NCBI GenBank assembly: GCA_963829505.1
Contig: CAWHIL010000004.1
Span: 434,001-498,000 of the forward strand
Origin: Roseiarcus sp963829505
GTDB lineage: Bacteria > Pseudomonadota > Alphaproteobacteria > Rhizobiales > Beijerinckiaceae
DNA: 64,000 bases
Direction of reading: 5' to 3'
Shown here piece by piece: positions 17,105 through 26,395 of the stretch. Both the position numbers and the translations under genes were made by a program. How positions within the stretch are numbered: the first letter of the stretch is position 1; every line of letters begins with the position of its first letter. The notes below the pieces were generated by a model, which saw nothing but the letters and a program-made list of their open reading frames with translations, was not told the DNA's origin and made no database searches.

Positions 17105-18572
17105 TCACGGCGTGATCAGGCCGGTCGCGAGGCCGTAGACGCCGATCGCGAACCCGGCCAGAACGACGGCGAAGATGGCGAGTTCGACCGGTGTGAAGAG
17201 GCCGGCTTTCTGCTCGCGCCGCGCCCAGTAGTAGAGGATGGTGCCCGGCGCGAAGAGGACGGCCGTGAGCAGAACATACTTGAGCCCGGCGGCGACGAAC
17301 ATGAAGAGCACGTAGGCGATGGCGATCCAGGCGATGACCTGGTCGCGGCCCCGCTCGTCCTGCGCCTTGTCATAGCCGACGCCGCTGCGCGCCAGCAGCA
17401 CGCCGTACCCCGCAACGAGCAGATAGGGCAGGAGCGTGGTGACGCTCGTCATGTCGAGCATGAAGTTGAAGGCGTCCCGGGACCAGTAGGTCGAGATGAT
17501 GAACAGCGAGACGACGATGTTGGTGAGCCACAGCGCGTTCGCCGGGACGTCATTGCCGTTCTGGGCGGCGAACAGCCGCGGCATGTCCTTCGACTGTGCC
17601 CGCGGCGAACAGCACTTCCGCGCAGATCAGCGACCATGCCAGGAAGGCGCCGAGCACCGAGACCAGGACGCCGATGGAGATGAACACCGCGCCCCAGTGG
17701 CCGACGACGAGTTCGAGCGCGCCCGCGAGCGAGGGGTTCGCCACGCCGGCGATCGCCGCGCGCGGAGTCGTCGCAAAGGGGAGCAGCGTGATCGCGACCA
17801 TGAGGCCGGTGACGGCGACAAAGCCGAGAATGGTCGCGGCGCCGACGTCCTTGCGCTTTTCCGCGTAGCGGGAATAGACGCTCGCGCCCTCGATGCCGAT
17901 GAAGACGAACACCGTGATCAGCATCGTGTCGCGCACCTGCGCGAGCAGGCTCTTCTCCGGCATGCCGACGCCGCCGAAGAAGTTCTCCGAGAACTGCGAC
18001 CAGTTGAAGAAGACGACGAAGGCCAGGATCGCGACGATGATCGGCACGATCTTCGCGACGGTGACGACCTTGTTGACGAAGGTCGCCTCCTTGACCCCGC
18101 GCAGAATCATGAAATGGAACGCCCAGACGCCGATCAGCGACACGACGATCGCCCCGACGCTCGTGCCTTCACCGAAAATCCAGGGGAAGAACCGGCCGAG
18201 CGTCGTGCTGATCAGCACCCAGTAGAAGGTGTTGCCGAGGCAGGAGCCGAGCCAGTAGCCGAAGGCCGACAGGAAACCGACATAGTCGCCGAAACCGGCC
18301 TTGGCGTAGGCGAAGACGCCGTTGTCGATGTCGGGCCGCTGCTCGGCCAGCGCCTGGAACACGCGCGCCAGCATGTACATGCCGGTTCCGGCGATCGCCC
18401 ATGCGATGAGCGCCCCGAACGGGCCGGTCGCGGTCGCGAAGCGGCCGGGGAGATTGAAGATGCCGGCCCCGACCATCGAGCCGATGACCATGGCGGTCAG
18501 CGACGAGAGCGGCAGCTTCTGATCGGTCGCCGACGCCGTTGACGTTGTCGCCGTAGCCGCCGGAGCCGTCAT
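17105..18572 (-). pseudogene. arcD: ArcD-type APC family basic amino acid antiporter, interrupted by a single-base insertion
   Basis: An inner-membrane APC-superfamily antiporter, expected to exchange arginine for ornithine. From ATG 18572 the first frame gives LPLSSLTAMVIGSMVGAGIF, the APC signature, then DIDNGVFAYAKAGFGDYVGF, VFVFIGIEGASVYSRYA and SLICAEVLFAA. The second frame continues KSKDMPRLFAAQNGNDVPANALWLTNIV to the end LATGLITP. Removing one base near 17596 (CGACTGTGCC) joins them. The length, 1468 bases, is 489 codons plus one base. It lies 88 bp upstream of arcA on the same strand and heads the block. A 255-bp region separates it from the divergent AraC gene and is somewhat AT-rich, as expected for promoters; I saw no clear FNR-type TTGAT-N4-ATCAA site. 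Confidence 0.85.
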
Positions 18573-18827
18573 CACGTTCCTCCCTCGAGCGGAAACACGA
18601 TCTTGCAGTCGCGATCCGCTAAAGACCAATAATAGTATGTATAGATCCGCCACCACGATAAGAGTTGGCGCCGCCGCGAGGAATTGCCGAGAATCCCGGA
18701 ACTATGCCTGTCATCCCAAAGTTTTGCCTGACGGGAACGGATCGGGTAAGAACCCGGGCCGCAGTTTCCGCTCGCCTGCGATTTTGCAGAACGCCCCGCA
18801 TTGATGGGCCGAAATGTTGGGGAACGC

Positions 18828-19859
18828 ATGTCGGATACGCCGTCCGTAACGTCGGTCGAATTAACGACGCGCCCCTTGCGCCCGCACGAGCAGTACGACG
18901 CTTGGCGCGGCTGGCATAACCGGACCTTCGACGGATCGCCGGGACCATCCGCGAAGGACGGTTTCGTGGCGAAGAGCAACGCCGTCACGATGGACGGCCT
19001 GGCGCTCGTCCGGATCTCCATGCCGGCGATGCGCGTGATGCGCACACCGCAGCTTATCCGGCGAAATCCCGTCGATCACTGGGCCATCAACATGGGATTG
19101 CATGGGCCAACCCGTCTGACGTTCGGCGATACGATGACCGAGGTCCCGGCGCGGACGCCGTTCATCGTGTCGCTCGCCGCAGAGATGGTGAGCGAGCGGG
19201 GCGCGGGCGAACGCCTTCAGCTCTATCTGGCGCGCGACTCTTTTCCCGAGCTCGCGCCCGTGCTGGATGCGGCGCGAGGGACGGCGGTCACTGGCGCGCT
19301 CGGGACGATGCTCGCCGACTACCTTGAGCTTCTGGAGAGGAACCTCGGTCGTGTCGACGCCGCGAACGCCGGCCAGATGAAGGCCGCCATCGGCGCCATG
19401 ATCGCCGCCTGCGTCTCGCCCTCGGCGGACCGCAACGCCACGGCAGGCGGTCAGCTCGATCTCGGCCGCATGGAGAGGGTCCGCCAGGTCGTGCGGCGGG
19501 AATTGCGCTCCTCGCAGATCGGCCCCGAGTCCCTATGCCGCGCGGCGGGCATGTCGCGCTCGGCGCTCTACCGGCTTATGGAAGGGCAGGGGGGCGTGAC
19601 GCGGTACATCCGCCGCCAGCGGCTGCTTGAGAGCCGTGAGGTCCTGGAGGACCCGGGCTCGGACAAGCCGATCGCGACGATCGCCGATGAACTTTGCTTC
19701 AGCGACGCGGCCGATTTCAGCCGCGCCTTCCGGCGGGAATTCGGGATGGCCCCGAGCGACGTCCGGGCGGCCGCGAAGGCGGGCGTCGCGCCGCCCGTTA
19801 CGACCATCGCGCCGGTCGAGGGCGTGGTCAGCTTCAACGATTTCATCCAGGCGCTGTGA
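18828..19859 (+). CDS. AraC family transcriptional regulator
   Basis: 343 residues from ATG 18828, preceded by TTGGGGAACGC; an upstream start would add 9 residues. The N-terminal 200 residues form a cupin-like sensing region of the AraC_binding_2 style (HWAINMGLHGPTRLTFGDTM, TPFIVSLAAEM). The C-terminal 100 residues hold the two helix-turn-helix units: ESLCRAAGMSRSALYRLMEG and PIATIADELCFSDAADFSRAFRREFGMAPSDVR. It is divergent from arcD across a 255-bp region, so control of the arc block is the natural hypothesis; the ligand is unknown. Confidence 0.85.
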   Translation: MSDTPSVTSVELTTRPLRPHEQYDAWRGWHNRTFDGSPGPSAKDGFVAKSNAVTMDGLALVRISMPAMRVMRTPQLIRRNPVDHWAINMGLHGPTRLTFGDTMTEVPARTPFIVSLAAEMVSERGAGERLQLYLARDSFPELAPVLDAARGTAVTGALGTMLADYLELLERNLGRVDAANAGQMKAAIGAMIAACVSPSADRNATAGGQLDLGRMERVRQVVRRELRSSQIGPESLCRAAGMSRSALYRLMEGQGGVTRYIRRQRLLESREVLEDPGSDKPIATIADELCFSDAADFSRAFRREFGMAPSDVRAAAKAGVAPPVTTIAPVEGVVSFNDFIQAL

Positions 19860-19894
19860 GGTCGATCGTTCGCCGGGCGTCCCAACCCGCCTAA

Positions 19895-19935
19895 TCCTTG
19901 AGGAGCGGCGCCGAAGGCGCCGCGTCTCGAAGGAC
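19895..19935 (+). repeat. REP-like palindromic element
   Basis: Begins TCCTTGAGGAGC, has the stem GGCGCCGAAGGCGCC, and ends GTCTCGAAGGAC. The same head and tail recur at 19967-20008 (inverted) and three times at 63375-63518, defining a dispersed family. Confidence 0.7.
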
Positions 19936-19966
19936 GCTCCAGCGCCCAGGACGGCGCAATCTGGAC

Positions 19967-20008
19967 GTCCTTCCAGACGACCGCTTGCGCGGTCTCCTCA
20001 GGACGAGG
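19967..20008 (-). repeat. REP-like palindromic element, inverted copy
   Basis: Starts GTCCTTCCAGACGA and ends TCTCCTCAGGACGAGG; the stem is ACCGCTTGCGCGGT. With the copy at 19895 it forms a BIME-like inverted pair. Confidence 0.7.
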
Positions 20009-20230
20009 AGGTCGCATCCGCGGACAGACGCGCGCATTGAAAGCCAAACCTCAGGCTGCTATGAGCCGGGCGCGACGAAAGCCCGATTGCGCATGTCCAA
20101 CGCGGATGCTTCGTGAGGCCGTCGCCAAGCTCGATAGAGACAATTCATTCCTTCCGGCAACATCCGGGCAAGACACCCGGGCGCTCGTGCGCCCGAAGGC
20201 TAGGGCAAGATGCCAAAGAACAAGGAATCC

Positions 20231-21271
20231 ATGAGCAAGGATCCCACGGGCCCGTCCCGCGCCCCGGTGCAGATCGACCTCGCGCTCCAGGGCGGCGGGT
20301 CGCACGGCGCCTATACCTGGGGCGTGCTCGACCGCCTGCTCGAAGAGCCGTGGCTCAAGATCGAGGCGATCTCCGGCACGTCCGCCGGCGCGATGAACGG
20401 CGCGGTGCTCGTCAGCGGCTACATGCAGGGCGGCGCGGAAGGCGCGCGCGCGGCGCTCGACGCCTATTGGGAGCGGGTGGCCGACGCGGCCCGCTTCAGC
20501 CCGATCCAGCGTTCGCCGCTCGACCGCCTGATGAACCGCTGGTCGCTCGACACCTCGCCGGGCTACCTGATGATGGACCTGATGTCGCGGATCGTGTCGC
20601 CCTACAATCTCAATCCGTTCGGCGTCAATCCGATCACCGACATCCTGGAGAAGAGCGTCGACTTCGCCCATCTCGGCGACGCCTCCATCAAGCTCTTCAT
20701 CACGGCGACCAACGTCCACACCGGCCGCGGCCGGGTGTTCCGCAACAAGGACCTGACGGCGGACGTGCTCCTCGCTTCGGCCTGCCTGCCGACGCTCTTT
20801 CAGGCGGTCGAGATCGACGGCGAGCCCTATTGGGACGGGGGATATGTCGGCAATCCGACCATCACGCCGCTCGTGCGCGAGAGCGACGCCAAGGACGTGA
20901 TCCTGGTGCAGATCAATCCGCGCGAACGCAAGGAGACGCCTCGCACCGCGAGCGAGATCCTCAACCGCCTGAACGAGATCTCCTTCAACTCGCCGCTGAT
21001 GAAGGAACTGCGCATGATCGCGCTCTTGCGTCAGGCGGCCGATCCGGGCACGGGCGAGGGCGCAAGGTGGGCGCGGATGCTGACCCACCGCATCACCACC
21101 GACAAGCTCGCCGAATTCGGCGCGACATCGAAGCTCAACGCCGAGCGCGCCTTTCTCGCGATGCTGAAGGAGGAGGGCCGCCGGACCGCCGGCGCCTTCT
21201 TGCAGGAGCATGGCGCTGACCTCGGCAAGAGGTCGACCGCCAATCTCGACGCCCTGCTCGCGGAGGTCTGA
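20231..21271 (+). CDS. Patatin-like esterase/phospholipase, possible intracellular PHB depolymerase
   Basis: About 346 residues from ATG 20231 (AAGGA four bases upstream); an in-frame ATG at 20210 has a poorer ribosome site. The patatin catalytic dyad is clear: oxyanion-loop LALQGGGSHGAYTWGVLDRL, nucleophile motif GTSAGAMNGA, and the aspartate in WDGGYVGNPTI. Its product has no signal peptide, so it is cytoplasmic. It is followed three bases later by a GntP permease. In alphaproteobacteria this pair resembles clusters with 3-hydroxybutyrate metabolism, where the patatin-like protein degrades polyhydroxybutyrate granules. That role is inferred from context; phospholipase activity is the alternative. 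Confidence 0.8.
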   Translation: MSKDPTGPSRAPVQIDLALQGGGSHGAYTWGVLDRLLEEPWLKIEAISGTSAGAMNGAVLVSGYMQGGAEGARAALDAYWERVADAARFSPIQRSPLDRLMNRWSLDTSPGYLMMDLMSRIVSPYNLNPFGVNPITDILEKSVDFAHLGDASIKLFITATNVHTGRGRVFRNKDLTADVLLASACLPTLFQAVEIDGEPYWDGGYVGNPTITPLVRESDAKDVILVQINPRERKETPRTASEILNRLNEISFNSPLMKELRMIALLRQAADPGTGEGARWARMLTHRITTDKLAEFGATSKLNAERAFLAMLKEEGRRTAGAFLQEHGADLGKRSTANLDALLAEV

Positions 21272-21274
21272 GGC

Positions 21275-22744
21275 ATGGGCGGAGAAGCGATCGGCCTTCT
21301 CGGGATCCTGGCGGGTCTCGGCGTCCTCATCTGGTTCGCCTTTCGCGGCTGGAGCGTGCTTCTGCTCGCGCCGATCGCCGCAGCGATCGCGGCCCTCTTC
21401 GCGCAGGAGCCCATTCTCGCCCACTGGACGCAGACCTTCATGCGCAGCGGCGCGGGCTTCTTCGCCCAGTTCTTCCCGCTCTTCCTGCTGGGCGCCCTCT
21501 TCGGCAAGCTCATGGAGGATTCGGGCTCGGTCACGGCGATCGCCGATTTCATGAGCGCGAAACTTGGGCCGACGCGCGTCATTCTCGCGGTCGTCCTCGG
21601 CGGGGCGATCGTCACCTACGGCGGCGTCAGCCTGTTCGTCGCCTTCTTCGTCATCGCGCCGATGGCGCAGACGCTCTTCCGCTCGGCCAACATTCCACGC
21701 CGCCTCATGCCGGCCGCGATCATGCTCGGCACTGCGACCTTCACCATGTCGGCGATGCCGGGAACGCCCTCGATCCAGAACACGATTCCCATGCCGGTCT
21801 TCGGCACGACTCCCTTTGCTGCGCCCGGCCTCGGCGTCATCGCCTCGATCATCATGCTCGGCTTCGGCCTCTGGTGGCTGCAGCGCGAGGAAGCCGCCGC
21901 GAAGGCGCGCGGCGAGGGATTCGGCGACGGCGCGACGCCGACCGCCGCAGCGCTCGCCGACAACGAAACCTTACGCGAGCGCGCTTCGGCCGCGCACGAA
22001 TTCGATCCCGCCGAGATCGCGCATGGCAAGATCGCGCCCCAAGGCCCGTCCTTCGCCGCCGCCGCGGCCCCGATCGTCGTCGTCATCCTCGTCAATCTCG
22101 TCCTCTCGCTCTTCGTCATGCCGCGGCTCGACCTGGCCTTTCTTGGCCAACCCGAATGGGGCGGCGTGACGCCGTCGGCGGTCACCGGCGTCTGGTCGGT
22201 GATCGTCGCGCTGAGTTGCGCCATTCTGACCGTGCTGGCGCTGAACGTCCGGCGCATTCCCGATCTCCGGGCGACGATGGACGCCGGCGTCAACGCGTCC
22301 GCCCTGCCCGTCATCAACGTCGCGAGCCTTGTCGGCTTCGGCGCAGTCGTCGCGGCGCTGCCGGCCTTCGGGGTGGTGCGCGACGCGGTGCTTGGCGTCG
22401 GCGGCGGCCCGCTCGTGTCGCTTGCGGTCGCGACCAACGTGCTGGCCGCCCTGACCGGTTCGGCCTCCGGCGGCCTGACCATCGCGCTCGACGCGCTGGG
22501 CTCGACCTTCATGGAGCGCGCGGCGCTGATCGGCATGGACCCGGCGCTCCTGCACCGCGTCGCGGTCATCAGTTCCGGCACGCTCGACAGCCTGCCGCAC
22601 AATGGGGCGGTGGTGACGCTGCTCTCCGTCTGCGGCTCGAACCACGCCGAATCCTACAAGGACGTGTTCGTCGTCGCGATCGTCGGCGCCCTCGTCGCGC
22701 TCGCGGTGGTGATCGCGCTCGGCTCGCTCGTCGGTTCGTTCTGA
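21275..22744 (+). CDS. GntP family permease, possible D-3-hydroxybutyrate transporter
   Basis: 489 residues, strongly hydrophobic with 12-14 membrane segments. GntP/ion-transporter-superfamily stretches include SGAGFFAQFFPLFLLGALFGK, GGAIVTYGGVSLFVAFFVIAP, the SAMPGTPSIQNTIP loop near residue 165, and SSGTLDSLPHNGAVVTLLSVCG in the C-terminal half. Members transport gluconate, or in this subgroup D-beta-hydroxybutyrate. It starts three bases after the patatin-like gene and is clearly cotranscribed, which supports a hydroxybutyrate role. A large GC-rich inverted repeat follows the stop at about 67 bp. Confidence 0.8.
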   Translation: MGGEAIGLLGILAGLGVLIWFAFRGWSVLLLAPIAAAIAALFAQEPILAHWTQTFMRSGAGFFAQFFPLFLLGALFGKLMEDSGSVTAIADFMSAKLGPTRVILAVVLGGAIVTYGGVSLFVAFFVIAPMAQTLFRSANIPRRLMPAAIMLGTATFTMSAMPGTPSIQNTIPMPVFGTTPFAAPGLGVIASIIMLGFGLWWLQREEAAAKARGEGFGDGATPTAAALADNETLRERASAAHEFDPAEIAHGKIAPQGPSFAAAAAPIVVVILVNLVLSLFVMPRLDLAFLGQPEWGGVTPSAVTGVWSVIVALSCAILTVLALNVRRIPDLRATMDAGVNASALPVINVASLVGFGAVVAALPAFGVVRDAVLGVGGGPLVSLAVATNVLAALTGSASGGLTIALDALGSTFMERAALIGMDPALLHRVAVISSGTLDSLPHNGAVVTLLSVCGSNHAESYKDVFVVAIVGALVALAVVIALGSLVGSF

Positions 22745-22811
22745 GGGGGCAGCCCGGAAGGCGGGCCCACGCAGGTGAAACGTCGTTCTCGGCTGGCTTG
22801 GCGCGCGCCCA

Positions 22812-22861
22812 GGCGCCCGCCGACTCGGCCACGCCGGCCCCGCAGGGGGTCGGCGGGCGCC
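22812..22861. terminator. Large GC-rich inverted repeat downstream of the GntP gene
   Basis: GGCGCCCGCCGAC (22812-22824) pairs perfectly with GTCGGCGGGCGCC (22849-22861) around a 24-base loop. There is no U-tract, so it would stabilise or end the transcript only with Rho or as a 3' barrier. Confidence 0.45.
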
Positions 22862-22881
22862 CTGCAAAACCGCCCCTGCTC

Positions 22882-22947
22882 GCACAAAAACTATCCCTGA
22901 TCGGCGCAAAACTCTCCCTGTTCCGGACGAAAACCCTCCCTGTTATT
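22882..22947. repeat. Three degenerate 22-bp tandem repeats
   Basis: Units start at 22882, 22904 and 22926. Each has the pattern G-C/G-CAAAAACT-TCCCTG, with the AAA and TCCCTG blocks shared in all three. There are no spacers, so it is not a CRISPR. Confidence 0.6.
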
Positions 22948-23325
22948 TGAAGTTGAGTCCGGAGTGAAAACGGCCGTTCCAGGCCGCCATCGGGCGCGTG
23001 GCTGGTCTTGCCGACCCGCTCGGACGCCTCCGGTCCGCCCAGCCAAACGCAACGAAATCAACGACCTTTCAATCTCGCGAAGATTTCTCTTTTTCAGAAT
23101 ACAATTTTGCGCTATTCTGTTCGCAAGGAGAGTCCCGTACTGGGCGGTGCGGTTTGCCGGTCATGCGTCAGAAAAATCGGGGGCCGCAAAAAATGCGCCC
23201 GCTTTTGCAAGCAGAACTATCCTTTGGGTCGTCGCGCGCGCCCGCGCCCGGGCGGGTTACGGTCGCGCCTGCGTCTTGTCCGGGACGCCGCGCTGGCGCT
23301 CCTGGCCGCCGGCGCCGCCGCCGCC

Positions 23326-26300
23326 TCAGGCCGCCTCAGCCGGCGCCTCGGCCGGGGCCTTCGCCGTGTCGCGGAAGCACGTCACATAGAGCGTCGGCAG
23401 GAAGATGAGCGTCAGGATGGTCGCGACGAGCAGGCCGCCCATGATGGCGAAGGCCATCGGTCCCCAGAAGACGGTCGGGGCGATCGGAATGAGGCCGAGC
23501 ACGGTCGAGACGGCGGTGAGCAGGATCGGCGTGAAGCGCGCGCTCGCCGCGTCGATCACGGCGGTCTTGACGTCCTTGCCGCTCGCCCGCTCGGACTCGA
23601 TCTGGCCGACCAGGATCACGGCGTTCTTGGTGATCATGCCGATGAGCGCCAATACGCCGAGGATGGCGACGAAGCCGAGCGGCCGTCCCGAGAGGAGGAG
23701 CGCCGCGACGACGCCGATGAGGCCGAGCGGCGCGACCGTCAGCACCGCGAACAGGCGCCCGAAACTCCTGAGCTCGAACATCAGCACCGTCAACATGACG
23801 AGCAGCATGATCGGCACCATGGCGACGACCGAGGCCTGCGACTTCGCGCTCTCCTCGACCGTCCCGCCGACGTCGATGCTATAGCCGGCCGGAAGCGCGC
23901 TTTGCAGCGCCTCGATCTTCGGCTGAAGCGCGCCGACGACCGTCTCCGGCAAGACGCCCGGCGTCACGTCCGCCTGCACGGTCAGCGTCGGGGTCCGGTC
24001 GCGCCGCCAGACGAGCGGATATTCCTGGCCATATTCGAAGGTCGCGAACTGGCTCAGGGGAACAGTGCGTCCGCCCGGCACCGAGATCTGCAGCGAACGC
24101 AGCGAATCGAGCGAGGCGCGCTGCTCGTCGGTCGCGCGCACGACGACGTCGACGAGATAGATGTCGTCGCGAACCTGGGTGACCGCCGAGCCGCTGAGCA
24201 CCGTATTGAGGGCGGTCGCGATCGCCTGCGAGCTCAAGCCGAGAAGCCGCGCCTCGTCCTGGTTGATGACGACGCGCACCTGGCGCGTCGGCTCCATCCA
24301 GTCGAAGTTGACGTTTTCGGCCTGCGGATTGCTGGACACCGCGGCCCCGAGTTTGAGCGCGATCTCGCGAACCTCGGAGACCTCCGGGCCGCTGACCCGA
24401 TACTGCACCGGCCATCCGACCGGCGGCCCGAGCTCGAGCGGGTAGACGCGCCCGACCACCGACGGAAAATCCGTCGCCAGCGCCTTCTCGAGCTTGACCT
24501 TCAGCCGATCGCGCGCCGGCACGTCCTTGGCGACGATCACCGCCTGCGAGAAGAAGCTGTTCGGCAACTGGACGTTGAGCGGCAGATAGAAGCGGATCGC
24601 GCCGCGGCCGATGTACCCGCTCCAGCGCTCGACGTCGGGATCGCCTTTGAGGAGCTTGTCGAAATTGTCGGTCATCGACTGGCTGGCGAAGATCGAGGCG
24701 TTCTGCGGCAGCGAGAGATCGACGAGCAGCTCAGGGCGGTCGGACGAGGGAAAGAACTGCCGCGGGATCAGCGGCAGCGCCAGGAAAGCCACGACGAAGA
24801 GCGCAATCGTCGCCGCGATCGTCAGCCAGCGCATCCGGATGGCGAAGCTCAAAAATCCCCGATAGATGCGGAAGACGAGTCCCGGCCCCGAGCTCTTCCC
24901 TGGCGCGGGAGGTTTGAGGATCGCAGCGCCCAGCACGGGCGCGAAGATGACGGCGACGAACCACGACGCGATCAGCGCGATCGCGACGACCGCAAACAGG
25001 GAGAAGGTGTATTCGCCCGCCGAACTCGCGGCGAATCCAACTGGAATGAAGCCTGCGATCGTGACCAGCGTGCCCGCCAGCATCGAATAGGCGTACGTCC
25101 GGTAGGCGAAGGACGCGGCCTCGATCTTGGTGTCGCCTGCCCGGAGCCTCGTCAGCGTCGCGTCGATCGTCGTCATGGCGTCGTCGACGAGAAGCGCGAG
25201 CGCGATGATCAGCGCGCCGAGCGAAATCCGCTGCATGTCGATGGCGACGATCTGCATCACCGCAAAGACGATGACGAGGGTCAGCGGGATCGCCAGCGCC
25301 ACCACGAGACCGGCCCGTACGCCGAGCGCGATGAAGCTGACGACGAGGATGATCCCGACCGCCTCGAGCAGCGAGCGCATGAAATCCGAGATCGCGCTCT
25401 TCACCGTCACAGCCTGATCGGCGACGAGATGGGCCTCGATGCCGAGCGGCAGGTTGGCGGTCGCCGTATCCATTGCGGCCTTGACGTTCTTGCCGAGCGC
25501 CAGGATGTCGCCGCCGTCGCGCATGGCGATGGCAAGGCCGATCGCCGGCTCGCCGTTGACGCGGAACATCGGCTGCGGCGGATCGGCGAAGCCGCGTCGA
25601 ACGGTCGCGATGTCGCCGAGCCGGACCAGCCGGTTTCCGACGGTCAGATTGGTCTCGAGAATGTCCTGCTCCGACTGGAACGCGCCCGAAACCCGCACCG
25701 TCAGGATTTCGTCGCCGGTCTGGATGTCGCCGGCCGGGCGGACGATGTTCTGCGTCTGGAGCGCGGCGATGACGGCGGACCGGTCGAGGCCGAGATTGGC
25801 GAGTTCCTGGGTGGAGAATTCGACGAAGATCCGTTCGTCCTGCGCGCCGAGGATCTCGATCTTCGACACGTCGGGCACGCGCAGAAGCTTGGAGCGTATG
25901 TCCTCGACAGTATCGCGCAGTTCGCGCTGGTTGAAGCCGTCGGCGGTGAAGCCGTATATGATGCCGAACGTGTCGCCGAAGTCGTCGTTGAAGCCGGGTC
26001 CGATCACTCCCGCCGGCAGGCTCGGGCGGATGTCGCCGATGCTCTTGCGGACATGGTACCAGATGTCCGGCACTTCCTTCGCCGTCGCGCTGCCCTTCAG
26101 GTTGACGAAGATCGTCGTCACCCCGGCGCGCGTAAAGCTGCGGATGTAGTCGAGCTGCGGCGTTTCCTGGAGCTTGCGCTCGAGGCGCTCCGTCACCTGC
26201 TTCAGCGTTTCGTCGATCGTGGCGCCGGGCCAGGCGGCCTGGACGACCATCGTCTTGATGACGAACGCCGGGTCCTCGTTGCGGCCGAGCTTGAGATAGG

Positions 26301-26391
26301 CGAACATCCCCGCGGCGACCGCGAGGATCATGAGGTAGATCGCGACCGAACGGTGGTTCAGCGACCATGCCGAGAGGTTGAAGCCGCCCAT
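23326..26391 (-). CDS. RND efflux transporter, inner-membrane permease subunit
   Basis: 1021 residues, standard AcrB/HAE-type length, with 12 membrane helices in two halves and two large periplasmic loops. Seen features: N-terminal NHRSVAIYLMILAVAAGMFAYL, GRNEDPAFVIKTMVV, the proton-relay ALALLVDDAMTTID in helix 4, and the second-half GVVAALLLSGRPLGFVAILGVLALIG. The C-terminus ends with a short Ala/Glu-rich tail. It forms a tripartite pump with the adaptor encoded four bases upstream; no outer-membrane channel gene is near. Substrate unknown; drugs, detergents or organic compounds are typical. Confidence 0.93.
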   Translation of the reverse strand: MGGFNLSAWSLNHRSVAIYLMILAVAAGMFAYLKLGRNEDPAFVIKTMVVQAAWPGATIDETLKQVTERLERKLQETPQLDYIRSFTRAGVTTIFVNLKGSATAKEVPDIWYHVRKSIGDIRPSLPAGVIGPGFNDDFGDTFGIIYGFTADGFNQRELRDTVEDIRSKLLRVPDVSKIEILGAQDERIFVEFSTQELANLGLDRSAVIAALQTQNIVRPAGDIQTGDEILTVRVSGAFQSEQDILETNLTVGNRLVRLGDIATVRRGFADPPQPMFRVNGEPAIGLAIAMRDGGDILALGKNVKAAMDTATANLPLGIEAHLVADQAVTVKSAISDFMRSLLEAVGIILVVSFIALGVRAGLVVALAIPLTLVIVFAVMQIVAIDMQRISLGALIIALALLVDDAMTTIDATLTRLRAGDTKIEAASFAYRTYAYSMLAGTLVTIAGFIPVGFAASSAGEYTFSLFAVVAIALIASWFVAVIFAPVLGAAILKPPAPGKSSGPGLVFRIYRGFLSFAIRMRWLTIAATIALFVVAFLALPLIPRQFFPSSDRPELLVDLSLPQNASIFASQSMTDNFDKLLKGDPDVERWSGYIGRGAIRFYLPLNVQLPNSFFSQAVIVAKDVPARDRLKVKLEKALATDFPSVVGRVYPLELGPPVGWPVQYRVSGPEVSEVREIALKLGAAVSSNPQAENVNFDWMEPTRQVRVVINQDEARLLGLSSQAIATALNTVLSGSAVTQVRDDIYLVDVVVRATDEQRASLDSLRSLQISVPGGRTVPLSQFATFEYGQEYPLVWRRDRTPTLTVQADVTPGVLPETVVGALQPKIEALQSALPAGYSIDVGGTVEESAKSQASVVAMVPIMLLVMLTVLMFELRSFGRLFAVLTVAPLGLIGVVAALLLSGRPLGFVAILGVLALIGMITKNAVILVGQIESERASGKDVKTAVIDAASARFTPILLTAVSTVLGLIPIAPTVFWGPMAFAIMGGLLVATILTLIFLPTLYVTCFRDTAKAPAEAPAEAA

Positions 26392-26395
26392 GTCG

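Larger units (their letters stand above)
19860..20209. other. Intergenic region carrying an inverted pair of REP-like elements
   Basis: 350 bp between the AraC gene and the patatin gene, with no coding frame I would defend. It holds two REP-like palindromes in opposite orientation (19895-19935 and 19967-20008) and an unremarkable stretch up to the patatin start. Confidence 0.6.
22745..23325. other. Non-coding island with inverted repeat, tandem repeats and AT-rich patch
   Basis: 581 bp between the GntP gene and the end of the RND permease. It holds a 13-bp inverted repeat (22812-22861), three 22-bp tandem units (22882-22947), and a patch near 23050-23220 that is clearly more AT-rich than the surroundings. 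No intact gene is seen. It looks like a scar of a lost mobile element, but no transposase fragment is recognisable. Confidence 0.5.

Noticed and set aside
22882..22947. Possible CRISPR array
   Set aside because: Three directly abutting degenerate 22-bp units without spacers; no cas genes in the window.
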